Shown here in pieces: positions 1 to 8,178 of a stretch of DNA of 64,000 nt. The stretch comes from Pseudomonadota bacterium (GTDB lineage Bacteria; Pseudomonadota; Gammaproteobacteria; Burkholderiales; Rhodocyclaceae): NCBI GenBank assembly GCA_018240785.1, contig JAFEFC010000022.1:62001-126000 (forward strand), given 5' to 3'. The notes under the pieces are model-generated. The model had not been told where the DNA came from, ran no database searches, and was given only the letters and a program-made list of their open reading frames with translations. Positions within the stretch are counted from its first letter, which is position 1; every line of letters starts with the position of its first letter. The translations under genes and the position numbers were made by a program.

Positions 1-332
1 AGGATCTCGATGCGAAGCGCCCCTGCCAGGTCTGCGAGGGCGCGCCCATGCGAGCGCGCGAGCTCGGCGGTGGTGCGTCCTCCGCCGTAGTAGGGAACCA
101 TGGCCCGCGCGAAAGCGGCACGAAGGGTGGACGGCAGGGCGTTCTGCAATGCCCCGGCGCGGGCGGCTTCGAAAGTCGCGTAGTTCAGGATGTTCTTGGC
201 GTGAAAGACGAGACCGGTCTGCATCATCGCCAGGGCGAGCATCATGAGGGTTGGCGCGATGACGACGAATTCCACCAGCGTGGCGCCGTCATGGACTGCA
301 CGACCTGATCGCAGCGCGAGCAACGGTCTCAT
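1..332 (-). CDS. TadE-like pseudopilin, truncated by the window edge
   Basis: The 110 visible residues run from the ATG at 332 to the left edge, and the 3' end is outside the window. Residues 16-22 read GATLVEF, the type IVb pattern of a Gly, four residues and then a Glu followed by an aromatic residue. A hydrophobic helix and an A/F-rich stretch ending in FEAARAGAL follow, which is typical of TadE-family minor pseudopilins. The start codon overlaps the stop of the DUF192 gene as ATGA (329-332), so translational coupling is likely. It is the most promoter-distal Tad gene visible. TadE versus TadG naming is uncertain because the C-terminus is missing. Confidence 0.8.
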   Translation of the reverse strand, partial: MRPLLALRSGRAVHDGATLVEFVVIAPTLMMLALAMMQTGLVFHAKNILNYATFEAARAGALQNALPSTLRAAFARAMVPYYGGGRTTAELARSHGRALADLAGALRIEI

Positions 333-688
333 CGGAGGACGCTCTCCAGTCCGGCCAGGCGGGTGCCGCGGTACAAGCCTGCTTCCGCCGCACCGCCAGC
401 GGCCATCTCGAGGACGGCGCGTGCGGCGGGAACAGCGGCGATTCGCCAGGGCTGCAGCCGCTCTATGACATCGACGACGTTTGCGCCGCGGTCGATAAAG
501 ACCGCGTCGATTGCATCGCGCATTCCGAAGGTGTGGATGCGGCAGCACGGCAGGATGAGCAACGCTTCCGCCGGCGGCAGCGGCGCGGAGAAGAGCAGTC
601 CGCATGCGCGCGCCATGAAGTCGGCCGCGATGCGAACCGTGATAGGCCCGCATTGGGTACGGATGTGGATGACTTTCGCACGGAGCAT
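329..688 (-). CDS. DUF192 family protein inside the Tad operon
   Basis: This 119-residue protein carries the DUF192 hallmarks: a FMARACGLLF segment near residues 24-33, the central CCRIHTFGMRDAIDAVFID block at 48-66, and a C-terminal EMAAG region with GLYRG. The long open frame continues upstream inside tadC. The ATG at 688 is preferred because it lies 2 bases after the tadC stop and gives the usual family length. DUF192 proteins have no established biochemical function and are usually exported, but no signal peptide is obvious here. It sits between tadC and a tadE-like gene and overlaps the latter by 4 bases, which suggests a Tad-related role. Confidence 0.85.
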   Translation of the reverse strand: MLRAKVIHIRTQCGPITVRIAADFMARACGLLFSAPLPPAEALLILPCCRIHTFGMRDAIDAVFIDRGANVVDVIERLQPWRIAAVPAARAVLEMAAGGAAEAGLYRGTRLAGLESVLR

Positions 689-690
689 CT

Positions 691-1581
691 TCACAAGCCC
701 ATGCGCATGAACTGCACCACGATCGGGAAGCCGATGACGAGGAAGGTGCAGGGGAAGATGAAGGCGATGAGCGGGAACAGCATCCTTACCGGCGCCTCCA
801 TCGCCGCCTTCTCCGCGCGTGCGAAGCGCTCGACGCGCCGCTGCTCGGCTTGTGCCCGGAGCAGGGGGCCGAGGTTCATGCCGAGGTTCTCGGCCTGGAT
901 GATGGCCGTGACGAGGTTTGTGATTGGCGGTTCGTTGAGGCGGTCGCCGAAGGTGCGCAGCGCATCGGCACGGGATTTGCCCGCCCGCACATCGCGCAGC
1001 ACGCGCTGGAGTTCGTCCCGCAGCGGCCCGGCCGGCCCCTTGGCTGCGGCCTGCTGCAACGCGCCGGTAAGATTGAGCCCGGCCTCGACACAGAGCGTGA
1101 TCAGATCGAGAAAGAAGGGCAGCGTCTTCAGCAGGTGCCGCCGGCGGGCGGCCACGCGGTCGGCAAACCACGCGCGTGCGAAGAGCCAGCCCGCGACCGC
1201 TCCTGCCGCCACGAAGAGCCGCGGCTGCGGACTTTGCCAGCCATGGGCGAGCAAGCCCCCAAGCCCGCCGGACAAGGCCGCGACCACGACACGATGCGCG
1301 ATGAGTTGCGCCGGCGAGACGGCGTAGTCGAGGCCGGCAACGCGCATCCGGGCCAGAAGGCGTTGGCGCAAGCCAATGGGCAGCGCCCCGCCCGCCCAGT
1401 GCGCCAGCACCAGTGTCGGCCACCACAGCCAGCGGATGAAGGCGGGGGGGCGATCGCGCCAGGTACGGTCCTCACGTGGAACCGCTACGATCGCGCGCAT
1501 TCCCACCCAGGTGAGGAGCGCGGCCGCGGCACCGGCGAGGCCGGCGACCAGGGCGGGTAGATATCGAGGGTCGATGGGCAT
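691..1581 (-). CDS. tadC: TadC-like inner-membrane platform protein
   Basis: This 296-residue GspF/TadC-family protein should form half of the inner-membrane platform of the Tad pilus machine together with TadB. An N-terminal membrane segment (about residues 8-32) precedes a central helical hairpin region. The T2SS-F domain begins near residue 150 (LKTLPFFLDLITLCVEAGLNL) and contains the family's E-GLN signature. Two hydrophobic segments close the protein. It follows tadB by 12 bases. The length and order after cpaF and tadB are standard for Tad loci, so the assignment is secure. Confidence 0.9.
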   Translation of the reverse strand: MPIDPRYLPALVAGLAGAAAALLTWVGMRAIVAVPREDRTWRDRPPAFIRWLWWPTLVLAHWAGGALPIGLRQRLLARMRVAGLDYAVSPAQLIAHRVVVAALSGGLGGLLAHGWQSPQPRLFVAAGAVAGWLFARAWFADRVAARRRHLLKTLPFFLDLITLCVEAGLNLTGALQQAAAKGPAGPLRDELQRVLRDVRAGKSRADALRTFGDRLNEPPITNLVTAIIQAENLGMNLGPLLRAQAEQRRVERFARAEKAAMEAPVRMLFPLIAFIFPCTFLVIGFPIVVQFMRMGL

Positions 1582-1593
1582 GATCGGTCTACC

Positions 1594-2448
1594 TCAAACG
1601 TCGATCGCGACCACACGCCTGATCAACAGCACGCCGAACAGCTCGAGCAAGGCGATCGTGCCCAGCGTCGCCCAGCCGAGCGGCGTGCTCCACATCAGGC
1701 CCATCGCCTGCGGCTCCATGCGTCCAAGGACCAGCAGCAAACCGATCGGGAGAAACCCGACGACGACGGCCTGCAGTTTTCCCTGCGCAGTCAGCGCGCG
1801 AATCTTCGCCTCCATCGCAAGTTGGCTGCGGATCGTCATCGCGGCGCGATCGAGCGCCTCGGCGAGGCTGCCACCGGTCTCGCTGGCGATGCGCATCGCG
1901 GAAACCACCAGAGTCACCGACTGCAAGGGCACGCGGCGCGCGAGATTTTCGAGCGCAGCATCGACGGCGACGCCCAGTCGCTGTTCGCGCAGCAGCAGCT
2001 CGAACTCCTGCGACACCGGCGGGCGGGATTCGCGCACCACCTGCTGCACGACCAGCATGAGCGACAGCCCTGCGCGTAGCCCCCCGGCGATCATGAGCAG
2101 GACGTCGGGCAACTGCTCCTGAAGGCTTGCGAGGCGCCGCCGTCTGAGCAGGGCGAACACCGCTCGCGGCGCGACCGCTGCGCCGACGGCGCCGGCTGCA
2201 CCCCAGGCCGGCACGCCACTGAGCAGCCACAAACCGGCGCCGATCAGCACCCCGGCCGCCAGGTTCGCCACGAAGAGATGACGCGGGTCGATGAAGAGAA
2301 ACAGCTCGCGCAGGCTGAAGCCGGCTTGCGCGGTGAAGCGCTCGCGATAGTGCGCAAGAGCGCGGCTTCCCAGCTCGATCGCCATCCACGCGAGCAGGCT
2401 TGCGGACACGCCGATCGCCAGCAGCCCGACGAGCATCGCTTTCGTCAT
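1594..2448 (-). CDS. tadB: TadB-like inner-membrane platform protein
   Basis: The 284 residues have an N-terminal transmembrane helix, a pair of hydrophobic segments around 60-95, a cytoplasmic T2SS-F domain (LPDVLLMIAGGLRAGLSL near 114-131; ASETGGSLAEALDRAA near 188-203) and two C-terminal transmembrane helices. TadB pairs with TadC and couples the CpaF ATPase to pilin polymerisation. Its ATG at 2448 overlaps the cpaF stop by 4 bases. Confidence 0.9.
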   Translation of the reverse strand: MTKAMLVGLLAIGVSASLLAWMAIELGSRALAHYRERFTAQAGFSLRELFLFIDPRHLFVANLAAGVLIGAGLWLLSGVPAWGAAGAVGAAVAPRAVFALLRRRRLASLQEQLPDVLLMIAGGLRAGLSLMLVVQQVVRESRPPVSQEFELLLREQRLGVAVDAALENLARRVPLQSVTLVVSAMRIASETGGSLAEALDRAAMTIRSQLAMEAKIRALTAQGKLQAVVVGFLPIGLLLVLGRMEPQAMGLMWSTPLGWATLGTIALLELFGVLLIRRVVAIDV

Positions 2449-4127
2449 GTTGCGGCCCTCGCGAAGAGACCCAGGTCCACGGCCGCGCCGCTGCGCCGGA
2501 GCTCTTCGTAAAAGACCGGGATAGTGTCGCAGGCGACGAACTGGCCTGTTGCCGCGTCACTGCCAAGACCGCCCCGCTCGAAGCGGAACAACTCCTGAAG
2601 CTGGATACGGCCTGCTTCCATGCCGGTCACCTCCGAGATGCTGGTGATCCGGCGCGTGCCACACGGGAACCGCGTCTGCTGCACGACGATGTCGATCGCG
2701 CTCGCGATCTGTTCGCGGATGGCTGCAAGCGGTAGCTCCATCCCGGCCATCAACACCAGCGTCTCGAGCCGGGCGAGGGCGTCGCGCGGGCTGTTCGCGT
2801 GCAGGGTGGTCAACGAGCCCTCATGCCCGGTGTTCATCGCCTGCAGCATGTCGAGCGCTTCGCCACCGCGGCATTCGCCGACGATGATGCGATCGGGGCG
2901 CATGCGAAGCGCGTTTCGCACCAGATCGCGGATGGACACCGCACCCCGCCCCTCGAGGTTTGCAGGCCTCGACTCCAGCGCGACCAGATGGCCATGATTG
3001 AGCTTCAGTTCGGCGGCGTCCTCGATGGTGATGATGCGCTCGCCGGCCGGGATGAAATTCGACAGCACATTCAGGCAGGTGGTCTTGCCGGATCCGGTGC
3101 CGCCGGCGACGACGATGTTGCGGCGCTGCTCGACGCAGATGCGCAGGAACTCGGCCATGCCGGCGGACAAGGTGCCGAAATCGAGCATGTCGGACACTTC
3201 CAGGTGACGCCGAGAGAATTTTCGGATGGTGAGTGTCGGACCTTTCAGCGCCAGCGGTGCGATGACTGCGTTGACCCGTGAGCCATCCTTCAGGCGCGCG
3301 TCGACCATCGGCGAGGAATCGTCGATGCGCCGCCCGAGGGGCGCAACGATGCGCTCGATGACCCCCAGCACCGCACGCTCGCTGGTAAAGCCGACCGGAT
3401 GCGGTTCGATGCGGCCGGCGCGCTCGACGAAGATCTCGTCATGCCGATTGACCATGATCTCGGTGATGCGGTCGTCCGCGAGCAGCGCCTCGAGCGGCCC
3501 CAGGCCGATCGCCTCGTCGAGGACCTCCTGCTGCAGGGCGGCACGGTCGAGCCCCGGTGGGAGCGCGGGCTCGGACTCGATGATGTCGGTGATCAAGTGC
3601 GAGGTTTCGTCGCGCAACTCTGCGTCGGACATGTGCGTGAGATCACGGCGGCGCAGGTCTATGGTTTCCAGCAGCCGCTCGTGGATGCGCTTCCGCCACT
3701 CGAAGCGCGAGGCACAGCACGCCTGGGCCACCATCGGCGGAGATGCTTTTGCGCCATGTCCTTCGCTCGAGAGGGCTTCGCGTTCTGCGGCAGAGTCGGT
3801 GAGGACGGGCTCGAGCTGTGCGGCGCCGGCGAGATCCCGCACCCGCAGTCGATAAGCGCCGACGACGATTTCGTCGGCGAATTCGAGCGGGCCGTGGCGG
3901 ACGACGCGGGTGCCATTCACCCAGGTGCCCGAAAAATGCCCCAGGTCTTCCAGAATGAGGCCGCGATCACCGCGGCGGATGCGGGCATGCTCCCGCCCGA
4001 GGCGCCAGCCGCCCAGCCGCACCGCAGCGGTGGCCGCCTTTCCGATCACCGCGTGACCGGCGTCGATGAGGACCTCGCGGCTTTCGCCATTGCCATCGCT
4101 GATCGTGATCGAAAACATGGCGCTCAC
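2445..4127 (-). CDS. cpaF: FHA domain-CpaF/TadA secretion ATPase fusion
   Basis: This 560-residue protein has two parts. Residues 5-100 form an FHA phosphothreonine-binding domain, with GREHARI at 44-50 and the NGTRV motif at 71-75. After a short linker, residues 150-540 are a CpaF/TadA hexameric ATPase of the GspE superfamily, with Walker A GGTGSGKTT at 342-350, Walker B RIIVGECRGGEA at 413-424, and HANSPRDA at 443-450. It should power Flp pilus assembly at the inner membrane. The FHA domain suggests control by Ser/Thr phosphorylation, but no kinase gene is visible nearby. The ATG overlaps the secretin stop (ATGA, 4124-4127). Confidence 0.93.
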   Translation of the reverse strand: MSAMFSITISDGNGESREVLIDAGHAVIGKAATAAVRLGGWRLGREHARIRRGDRGLILEDLGHFSGTWVNGTRVVRHGPLEFADEIVVGAYRLRVRDLAGAAQLEPVLTDSAAEREALSSEGHGAKASPPMVAQACCASRFEWRKRIHERLLETIDLRRRDLTHMSDAELRDETSHLITDIIESEPALPPGLDRAALQQEVLDEAIGLGPLEALLADDRITEIMVNRHDEIFVERAGRIEPHPVGFTSERAVLGVIERIVAPLGRRIDDSSPMVDARLKDGSRVNAVIAPLALKGPTLTIRKFSRRHLEVSDMLDFGTLSAGMAEFLRICVEQRRNIVVAGGTGSGKTTCLNVLSNFIPAGERIITIEDAAELKLNHGHLVALESRPANLEGRGAVSIRDLVRNALRMRPDRIIVGECRGGEALDMLQAMNTGHEGSLTTLHANSPRDALARLETLVLMAGMELPLAAIREQIASAIDIVVQQTRFPCGTRRITSISEVTGMEAGRIQLQELFRFERGGLGSDAATGQFVACDTIPVFYEELRRSGAAVDLGLFARAAT

Positions 4128-5515
4128 TCTCCGGCCGGGACGACCTGCGACCGCGGCGTCGATGCGCTCGCCGGCTCGGACTGCAAAGGCACGAGGCTGC
4201 GGTCGGCGCGTCGCTCGAGTTCGAGCGCGGCGGATCCGACCAGTCCCGGATCGTTGCGCAGCACGCGCGGCGTGAGGAACACCACCAGTTCGCTCTCGCG
4301 ATTCTGGAACCGCGTGGAGCGGAACAGGTTCCCCAGCACCGGCACTTCACCCAGGTATGGCACGGCGCTGACGTCCTTGGCCTGGTCGCGGCTGATCACG
4401 CCGGACAGGGCCAGCGTCTCGCCTTCGCGCAGGTTGAATTCGGTCTCGGTGCGGCGCGACAGCAGGCCGGGCACGCCCATCACGGCCACGCTGCGGTCCA
4501 GCGCGCTGACCTCGGTCTTGATGCGCGCGCGGATGGCGCCGGAGTCGTCGGCGACAGGAGCGAGGATCTCGAGGCGGATGCCGTACTCCTTGAAGCTGAC
4601 ACTGGGCGTTCCGGTGGCCGAGGCGGTGGCGACCGGGATCTCGCCGCCGGCAAGGAAGCTGGCGGTGCCGCGATTGCGGGCGGCGAGGCGCGGCTGAGCG
4701 AGGATGACCGCGTCGCCCTTCTGCGCCAGCAGGTTGAGCCGGCCGAACAGCGAGCCCACCACGCTCACCCGGGTGGTGAAGCGTCGCAGGCGATCGGCGG
4801 CGATCTCCACCTCGCTGCGCTGGTTGCCGTCGTCGAGTGCGGCGGAGACTGCCCGGCCTTCGCGATTATTGTGGTAGAGATCCCCCGCAATCTCGAAGCC
4901 AAGCAGCGGCTTGCCCTGCGTCGTCCAGTCGATGCCGAGATCCTCCAGCCCGCTGCGGGAGATCTCGACGAAGCGCACGTCGAACTCGAACATCCGGTCG
5001 AAGCCCACGCGGCTGGTGAAATCGATGACCTGCGGAAAGCGCTTGACGATCTCCGCGATGCGATCACGGTCTGCGTCGGCGATGTCGGCGCCCTCGATCA
5101 GGATGTTGTCGCCGATGCTGCGCGATCTGACGTTGGGGATGTCGCGGAAGAAGGACTCCAGATCACGTGCAACGCGGGCCATGTCGTTACCCTGCACGAC
5201 GATCTTCAACCGATGACTGCGCCCGCCGCGGGACCAAACATGCAGGGTGGTCTCGCCCGGTGCGTTTGCCATCAACAGGATTTCCCGGTCGTCGAGCACC
5301 GCGGCAGACAACACCTTGCCGTCACCCACGGCAAGCCGGCTGGCATTGCGCTGCGGGAGCACACGGCTTTCGCCGGCAAAGAGCTTCAATTCGGTGAACG
5401 TCGCCGCCTCCGCCGCCGCCTCGCCATCGAGGGGCACTGCGCGGCTTGCGTGCGCGCATGGATGGAGGGCGAGCAGGGCGCACAGGCTGAGGAGGCAGGT
5501 CGTTTTGCAGGACAT
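4124..5515 (-). CDS. cpaC: Tad pilus secretin (CpaC/RcpA)
   Basis: The 463 residues begin with a cleavable signal peptide (MSCKTTCLLSLCALLALHP, ending near HAS). A CpaC-type N-terminal domain follows, with the GESRVLP and DDREILLMANAPGETTLHVW blocks, then a BON-like segment and the secretin pore domain ending around LVVFLTPRVLRNDP. It forms the outer-membrane channel for the Flp pilus. The frame is open further upstream, but the ATG at 5515 is preferred because it begins directly with the signal peptide. No strong Shine-Dalgarno sequence precedes it. It lies 61 bases after cpaB. Confidence 0.9.
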   Translation of the reverse strand: MSCKTTCLLSLCALLALHPCAHASRAVPLDGEAAAEAATFTELKLFAGESRVLPQRNASRLAVGDGKVLSAAVLDDREILLMANAPGETTLHVWSRGGRSHRLKIVVQGNDMARVARDLESFFRDIPNVRSRSIGDNILIEGADIADADRDRIAEIVKRFPQVIDFTSRVGFDRMFEFDVRFVEISRSGLEDLGIDWTTQGKPLLGFEIAGDLYHNNREGRAVSAALDDGNQRSEVEIAADRLRRFTTRVSVVGSLFGRLNLLAQKGDAVILAQPRLAARNRGTASFLAGGEIPVATASATGTPSVSFKEYGIRLEILAPVADDSGAIRARIKTEVSALDRSVAVMGVPGLLSRRTETEFNLREGETLALSGVISRDQAKDVSAVPYLGEVPVLGNLFRSTRFQNRESELVVFLTPRVLRNDPGLVGSAALELERRADRSLVPLQSEPASASTPRSQVVPAGE

Positions 5516-5576
5516 GGTTGCATGAATGCGAGCGTGGAAAGGAAGGGGGAGGAGATGCGAACGGCGTGTGACCACG

Positions 5577-6497
5577 TCATCGCGCGGCTGGGCCGGCCGC
5601 CGGGCGCGAGGTTGAGCCGGAATTGACGGCGAGGGGGGAATCCGCTGTTGTCGTCGGGGAAGAGGCAGCGTTCCTGCCCGGTCGCGGAAAATCCTCGGGC
5701 ATCGGGGCGGGCATCGCCGCCGCCCCATTGCCACCGTAGATCACCGGCACGGGCGGAGCCGTCCGCACGAGCGGCTGTTCGAGCCCGAGCAGCGCGAAGG
5801 CATCGCGCCGCAGCGGCGGCAGCTTCGCGCGATCGCCCGGACCACGCAGGACGGCGGTGATCGTCCCGACGGTTCGCGCGGCGACGATGCGCTGCGCTTC
5901 CTCGGCGCTCGCGTCCAGTGTGACGGTCGAATAGCGGCGCTCGGCACCCTCGTGCCCCGCAGCGGCGACAGTACGTGCACCTGCAGCGAGCACCCCGACA
6001 TCCTGCAGGAGCAGGACGCTGAGGTTTTCCTGGTTGCGGCGCACGGTGAGCAGCAGATCGACGACGTCCCCCGGCTCGAGCAGCCCGGCAATCGAGCTGA
6101 TCTCATCCACCGAGAGGGTCACCGCCCGGCGGCCGGGCGCCAGGCGCGCCGACAGCGTGGGCGGCCGCCGGTCCTGCAGTTGCGACCACAGCAGCGGTTC
6201 CCCGCGGCGCGCCGGGAAACCCAGCACGGCACCGGCTGCGCGGTCGAACTGTTCGGGCGAGATTGCGCTGGAATGCAGCCACTCCACCGGGACCTCGCGC
6301 ACCGCGACGCGGTCATGCTCCAGTGGCTCGCCGGCGCCCATGTCGTCCTTCGCGACGACCACGCGCGCGGTGCGCTGCTCGACCCGGCGCTCGATGTCTG
6401 CGACGCGGTCATCCAGGTAACGCATGGCGGTCAGCGCTGCGCCGGCACCGATCACCAGGGCAGCAGCGAGGATGAGCCAGTTGCGATGCAATCTCAT
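5577..6497 (-). CDS. cpaB: CpaB/RcpC pilus assembly protein
   Basis: The 306-residue protein has one N-terminal transmembrane segment (LILAAALVIGAGAALTAMRYL), then an SAF/RcpC-like domain with VVVAKDDMGAGEPLEHDRVAVREVP, a family signature. The RcpC domain continues with RRAVTLSVDEISSIAGLLEPGDVVDLLLT, and the tail is Pro/Thr/Ser-rich. CpaB proteins sit in the periplasm and help the secretin. The start at 6497 is chosen because it opens on the membrane segment; the frame is open further upstream without homology. It follows the 65-residue peptide by 14 bases. Confidence 0.88.
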   Translation of the reverse strand: MRLHRNWLILAAALVIGAGAALTAMRYLDDRVADIERRVEQRTARVVVAKDDMGAGEPLEHDRVAVREVPVEWLHSSAISPEQFDRAAGAVLGFPARRGEPLLWSQLQDRRPPTLSARLAPGRRAVTLSVDEISSIAGLLEPGDVVDLLLTVRRNQENLSVLLLQDVGVLAAGARTVAAAGHEGAERRYSTVTLDASAEEAQRIVAARTVGTITAVLRGPGDRAKLPPLRRDAFALLGLEQPLVRTAPPVPVIYGGNGAAAMPAPMPEDFPRPGRNAASSPTTTADSPLAVNSGSTSRPAAGPAAR

Positions 6498-6511
6498 GGA
6501 CGGATTCCGGC

Positions 6512-6709
6512 TTATTGGGGGAGTGAGAGTGCGGCGAGGAAGCGATCGAACCCGATCCCGATTGCGTCGGTGAACATCTGCGCTAGGGACGCACTTCCGT
6601 CGTAGGGAAGCGCGAAGAGGCCAACCACGATGCCGAGGAGCACCAGCAACTCGACGGCCGACTGGCCGCGGGCCAACGCAGGAAGGATGCGGACGCGATG
6701 TCGTTGCAT
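6512..6709 (-). CDS. 65-residue type IVb pilin-like peptide
   Basis: The short protein has a basic leader, then GQSAVELLVLLGIVVGLFALPY. This fits the prepilin peptidase site pattern of G followed by four residues and E, with a hydrophobic stalk. The remaining 30 residues are a short amphipathic tail. It is shorter than the Flp pilin at 11150-11419 and lacks the EY pair, having EL instead. It may be a minor pilin or an initiator. Its ATG immediately follows the stop of the upstream gene (TGAATG), so it is probably co-translated. Length and operon position make it a real gene; the function is inferred. Confidence 0.7.
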   Translation of the reverse strand: MQRHRVRILPALARGQSAVELLVLLGIVVGLFALPYDGSASLAQMFTDAIGIGFDRFLAALSLPQ

Positions 6710-7435
6710 TCAGCGACCTCCCGGCTCGCCGGAGAGCAGGTTGAGCGTGATTGCCGTCGTGCCCGACTGCCCAGCGTCGCTGCCAAGCCGGGTGACGATC
6801 AACAGGGCATCGCCCCCGGTACTGCTGAACCAGAGGCTCCGCCACGCGGCCAGCCCGTTGCCGCCGCCGGTGTCATGCATCAGGCGATAGCCGCGCGCGT
6901 GCAGGGCGGAACGAAAATGGTCGACGTTCGCGCCGATCGACTGGCTGTTGAGAAAGGTATGCAGGCGGGAATGCCTGCCGGCATCGACGGTGGAGACCGT
7001 GCTTGCGACCCGCGTGCCGCTCGGCAGGGCGAATTCGTCGAAGCGTCGGTGCCGAATCGGCGACAGGGGAGCTTCGGAGATTGTGCCGGTAGTACCCGAT
7101 GCGCCATCGGGCCGCAAGCGCAGGGTGGTCAGGCTGTCTCCCTGTTTCCGGGCGAGCACCTTCCAACCCTGCACATCCTGCTCCACCCGTTGCGCGCCGA
7201 GCCAGTGCCTGCCCTGGGCAAGCACCTCGGCATAGGGGCGCGACACCTGCAACACCCGGATGCGCATCGGTGTGCCGTTGAACCTCAGCTCCGGTGCGAT
7301 CTCGGTGAATTCGGTTGCGGCGAACGGCATGCGTTCGTGTGGTGCAGCTTCGACAGCGCCGAACTGCGCAAGGAGCGCCGCCAGCGCGGCGGCATGAGCA
7401 CGCAGACGCGAGGGGAGTAAGTCGGCGGTCAGCAT
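6710..7435 (-). CDS. Uncharacterised exported protein of the Tad operon
   Basis: I do not recognise a family for these 241 residues. The N-terminus has a hydrophobic signal-like stretch (about residues 15-31, ending AVEAAPH). The rest is soluble, without Cys clusters or clear motifs; it has a GTRVASTVSTVDAGRHSR patch and a Gly-rich GGGNGLAAWRS segment near 196-206. The ATG at 7435 is chosen over one 7 codons upstream because a GGAGG lies 4 bases before it. It overlaps the tadE-like stop by 7 bases. Its place between pseudopilins and cpaB suggests a periplasmic role in Tad pilus biogenesis. Confidence 0.65.
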   Translation of the reverse strand: MLTADLLPSRLRAHAAALAALLAQFGAVEAAPHERMPFAATEFTEIAPELRFNGTPMRIRVLQVSRPYAEVLAQGRHWLGAQRVEQDVQGWKVLARKQGDSLTTLRLRPDGASGTTGTISEAPLSPIRHRRFDEFALPSGTRVASTVSTVDAGRHSRLHTFLNSQSIGANVDHFRSALHARGYRLMHDTGGGNGLAAWRSLWFSSTGGDALLIVTRLGSDAGQSGTTAITLNLLSGEPGGR

Positions 7436-8178
7436 CCGCCCTCCAGCCTGTCGCATGGCACCACGTCCGGCTTGATGTCCCCGACCTGCATGGCCGGATC
7501 GAGGACGAGCGGCGGCAGGCGCCCGACCGTGTCACCGAGCAATTTCAGCGGCGCAATCGGATAGACGAGCGCGCGCCCGCCTGCGATGCGATCTGCCAGG
7601 TCGTCGGCGCCCACCGCTGCCCAGCCGTGTGCAAGCAGCGCCTGATGGCGGCGGATTTCGAGGCCGAGAGCATCGAATGGCGGCAGGTTGGCGATGTCCC
7701 GCGGCCTGACCGTGACGACGCCCTCGTGCAGCTCGCTGTCGGGGAGGTCAAAGCCACTCGCGCCCAGGGTCAGGGCGGCCGGCTGCGACCCCGATCGCAG
7801 GGATCGAGTGTGCACAGCGACATCGGTCTCGAAGTGCACCAGCAGCGGCTGACCGCTGTGATGGACCCACAAGGGGTTGCGGTGCGTTGCGAAATCTCCT
7901 GCCACGTCGCTCGTCTTGATGGGCGCATCGCTGTTGCCGAAGAAGCGCCTGCGGACCTCATGTGCCAGTTCTGCATCGGTGCGCCGCCCACCGTCGGCGC
8001 GGGCCGTCGTGGCCTCGAAAGCCAGGTAGCGCGCCGCGCTCTCCGACATGTGTGCCAGGTCCTGATACTTGCCGAGAAGCGGAATGGCCAGGAAGAGCGG
8101 CACCAGGGCGAGCATCAGCACCGCAAACTCGGCCAAGGACTGACCGCACTGGGTGGAGGAGGAGCTTCGTCGCGTCAT
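7429..8178 (-). CDS. TadE-like pseudopilin, long form
   Basis: The 249-residue protein starts with a short leader and GQSLAEFAVLMLALVPLFLAIPLL, a TadE-type prepilin site (G, four residues, then EF) and stalk. ESAARYLAFEATTARADGG follows, the conserved post-helix segment of TadE/TadG proteins. The C-terminal 180 residues are unusually long for TadE and show no known domain. They contain a single Cys-spaced end (CDRLEGGC). It overlaps the TadG-like gene by 4 bases. It is probably a minor pseudopilin processed by the TadV peptidase, which is not in this window. Confidence 0.8.
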   Translation of the reverse strand: MTRRSSSSTQCGQSLAEFAVLMLALVPLFLAIPLLGKYQDLAHMSESAARYLAFEATTARADGGRRTDAELAHEVRRRFFGNSDAPIKTSDVAGDFATHRNPLWVHHSGQPLLVHFETDVAVHTRSLRSGSQPAALTLGASGFDLPDSELHEGVVTVRPRDIANLPPFDALGLEIRRHQALLAHGWAAVGADDLADRIAGGRALVYPIAPLKLLGDTVGRLPPLVLDPAMQVGDIKPDVVPCDRLEGGC

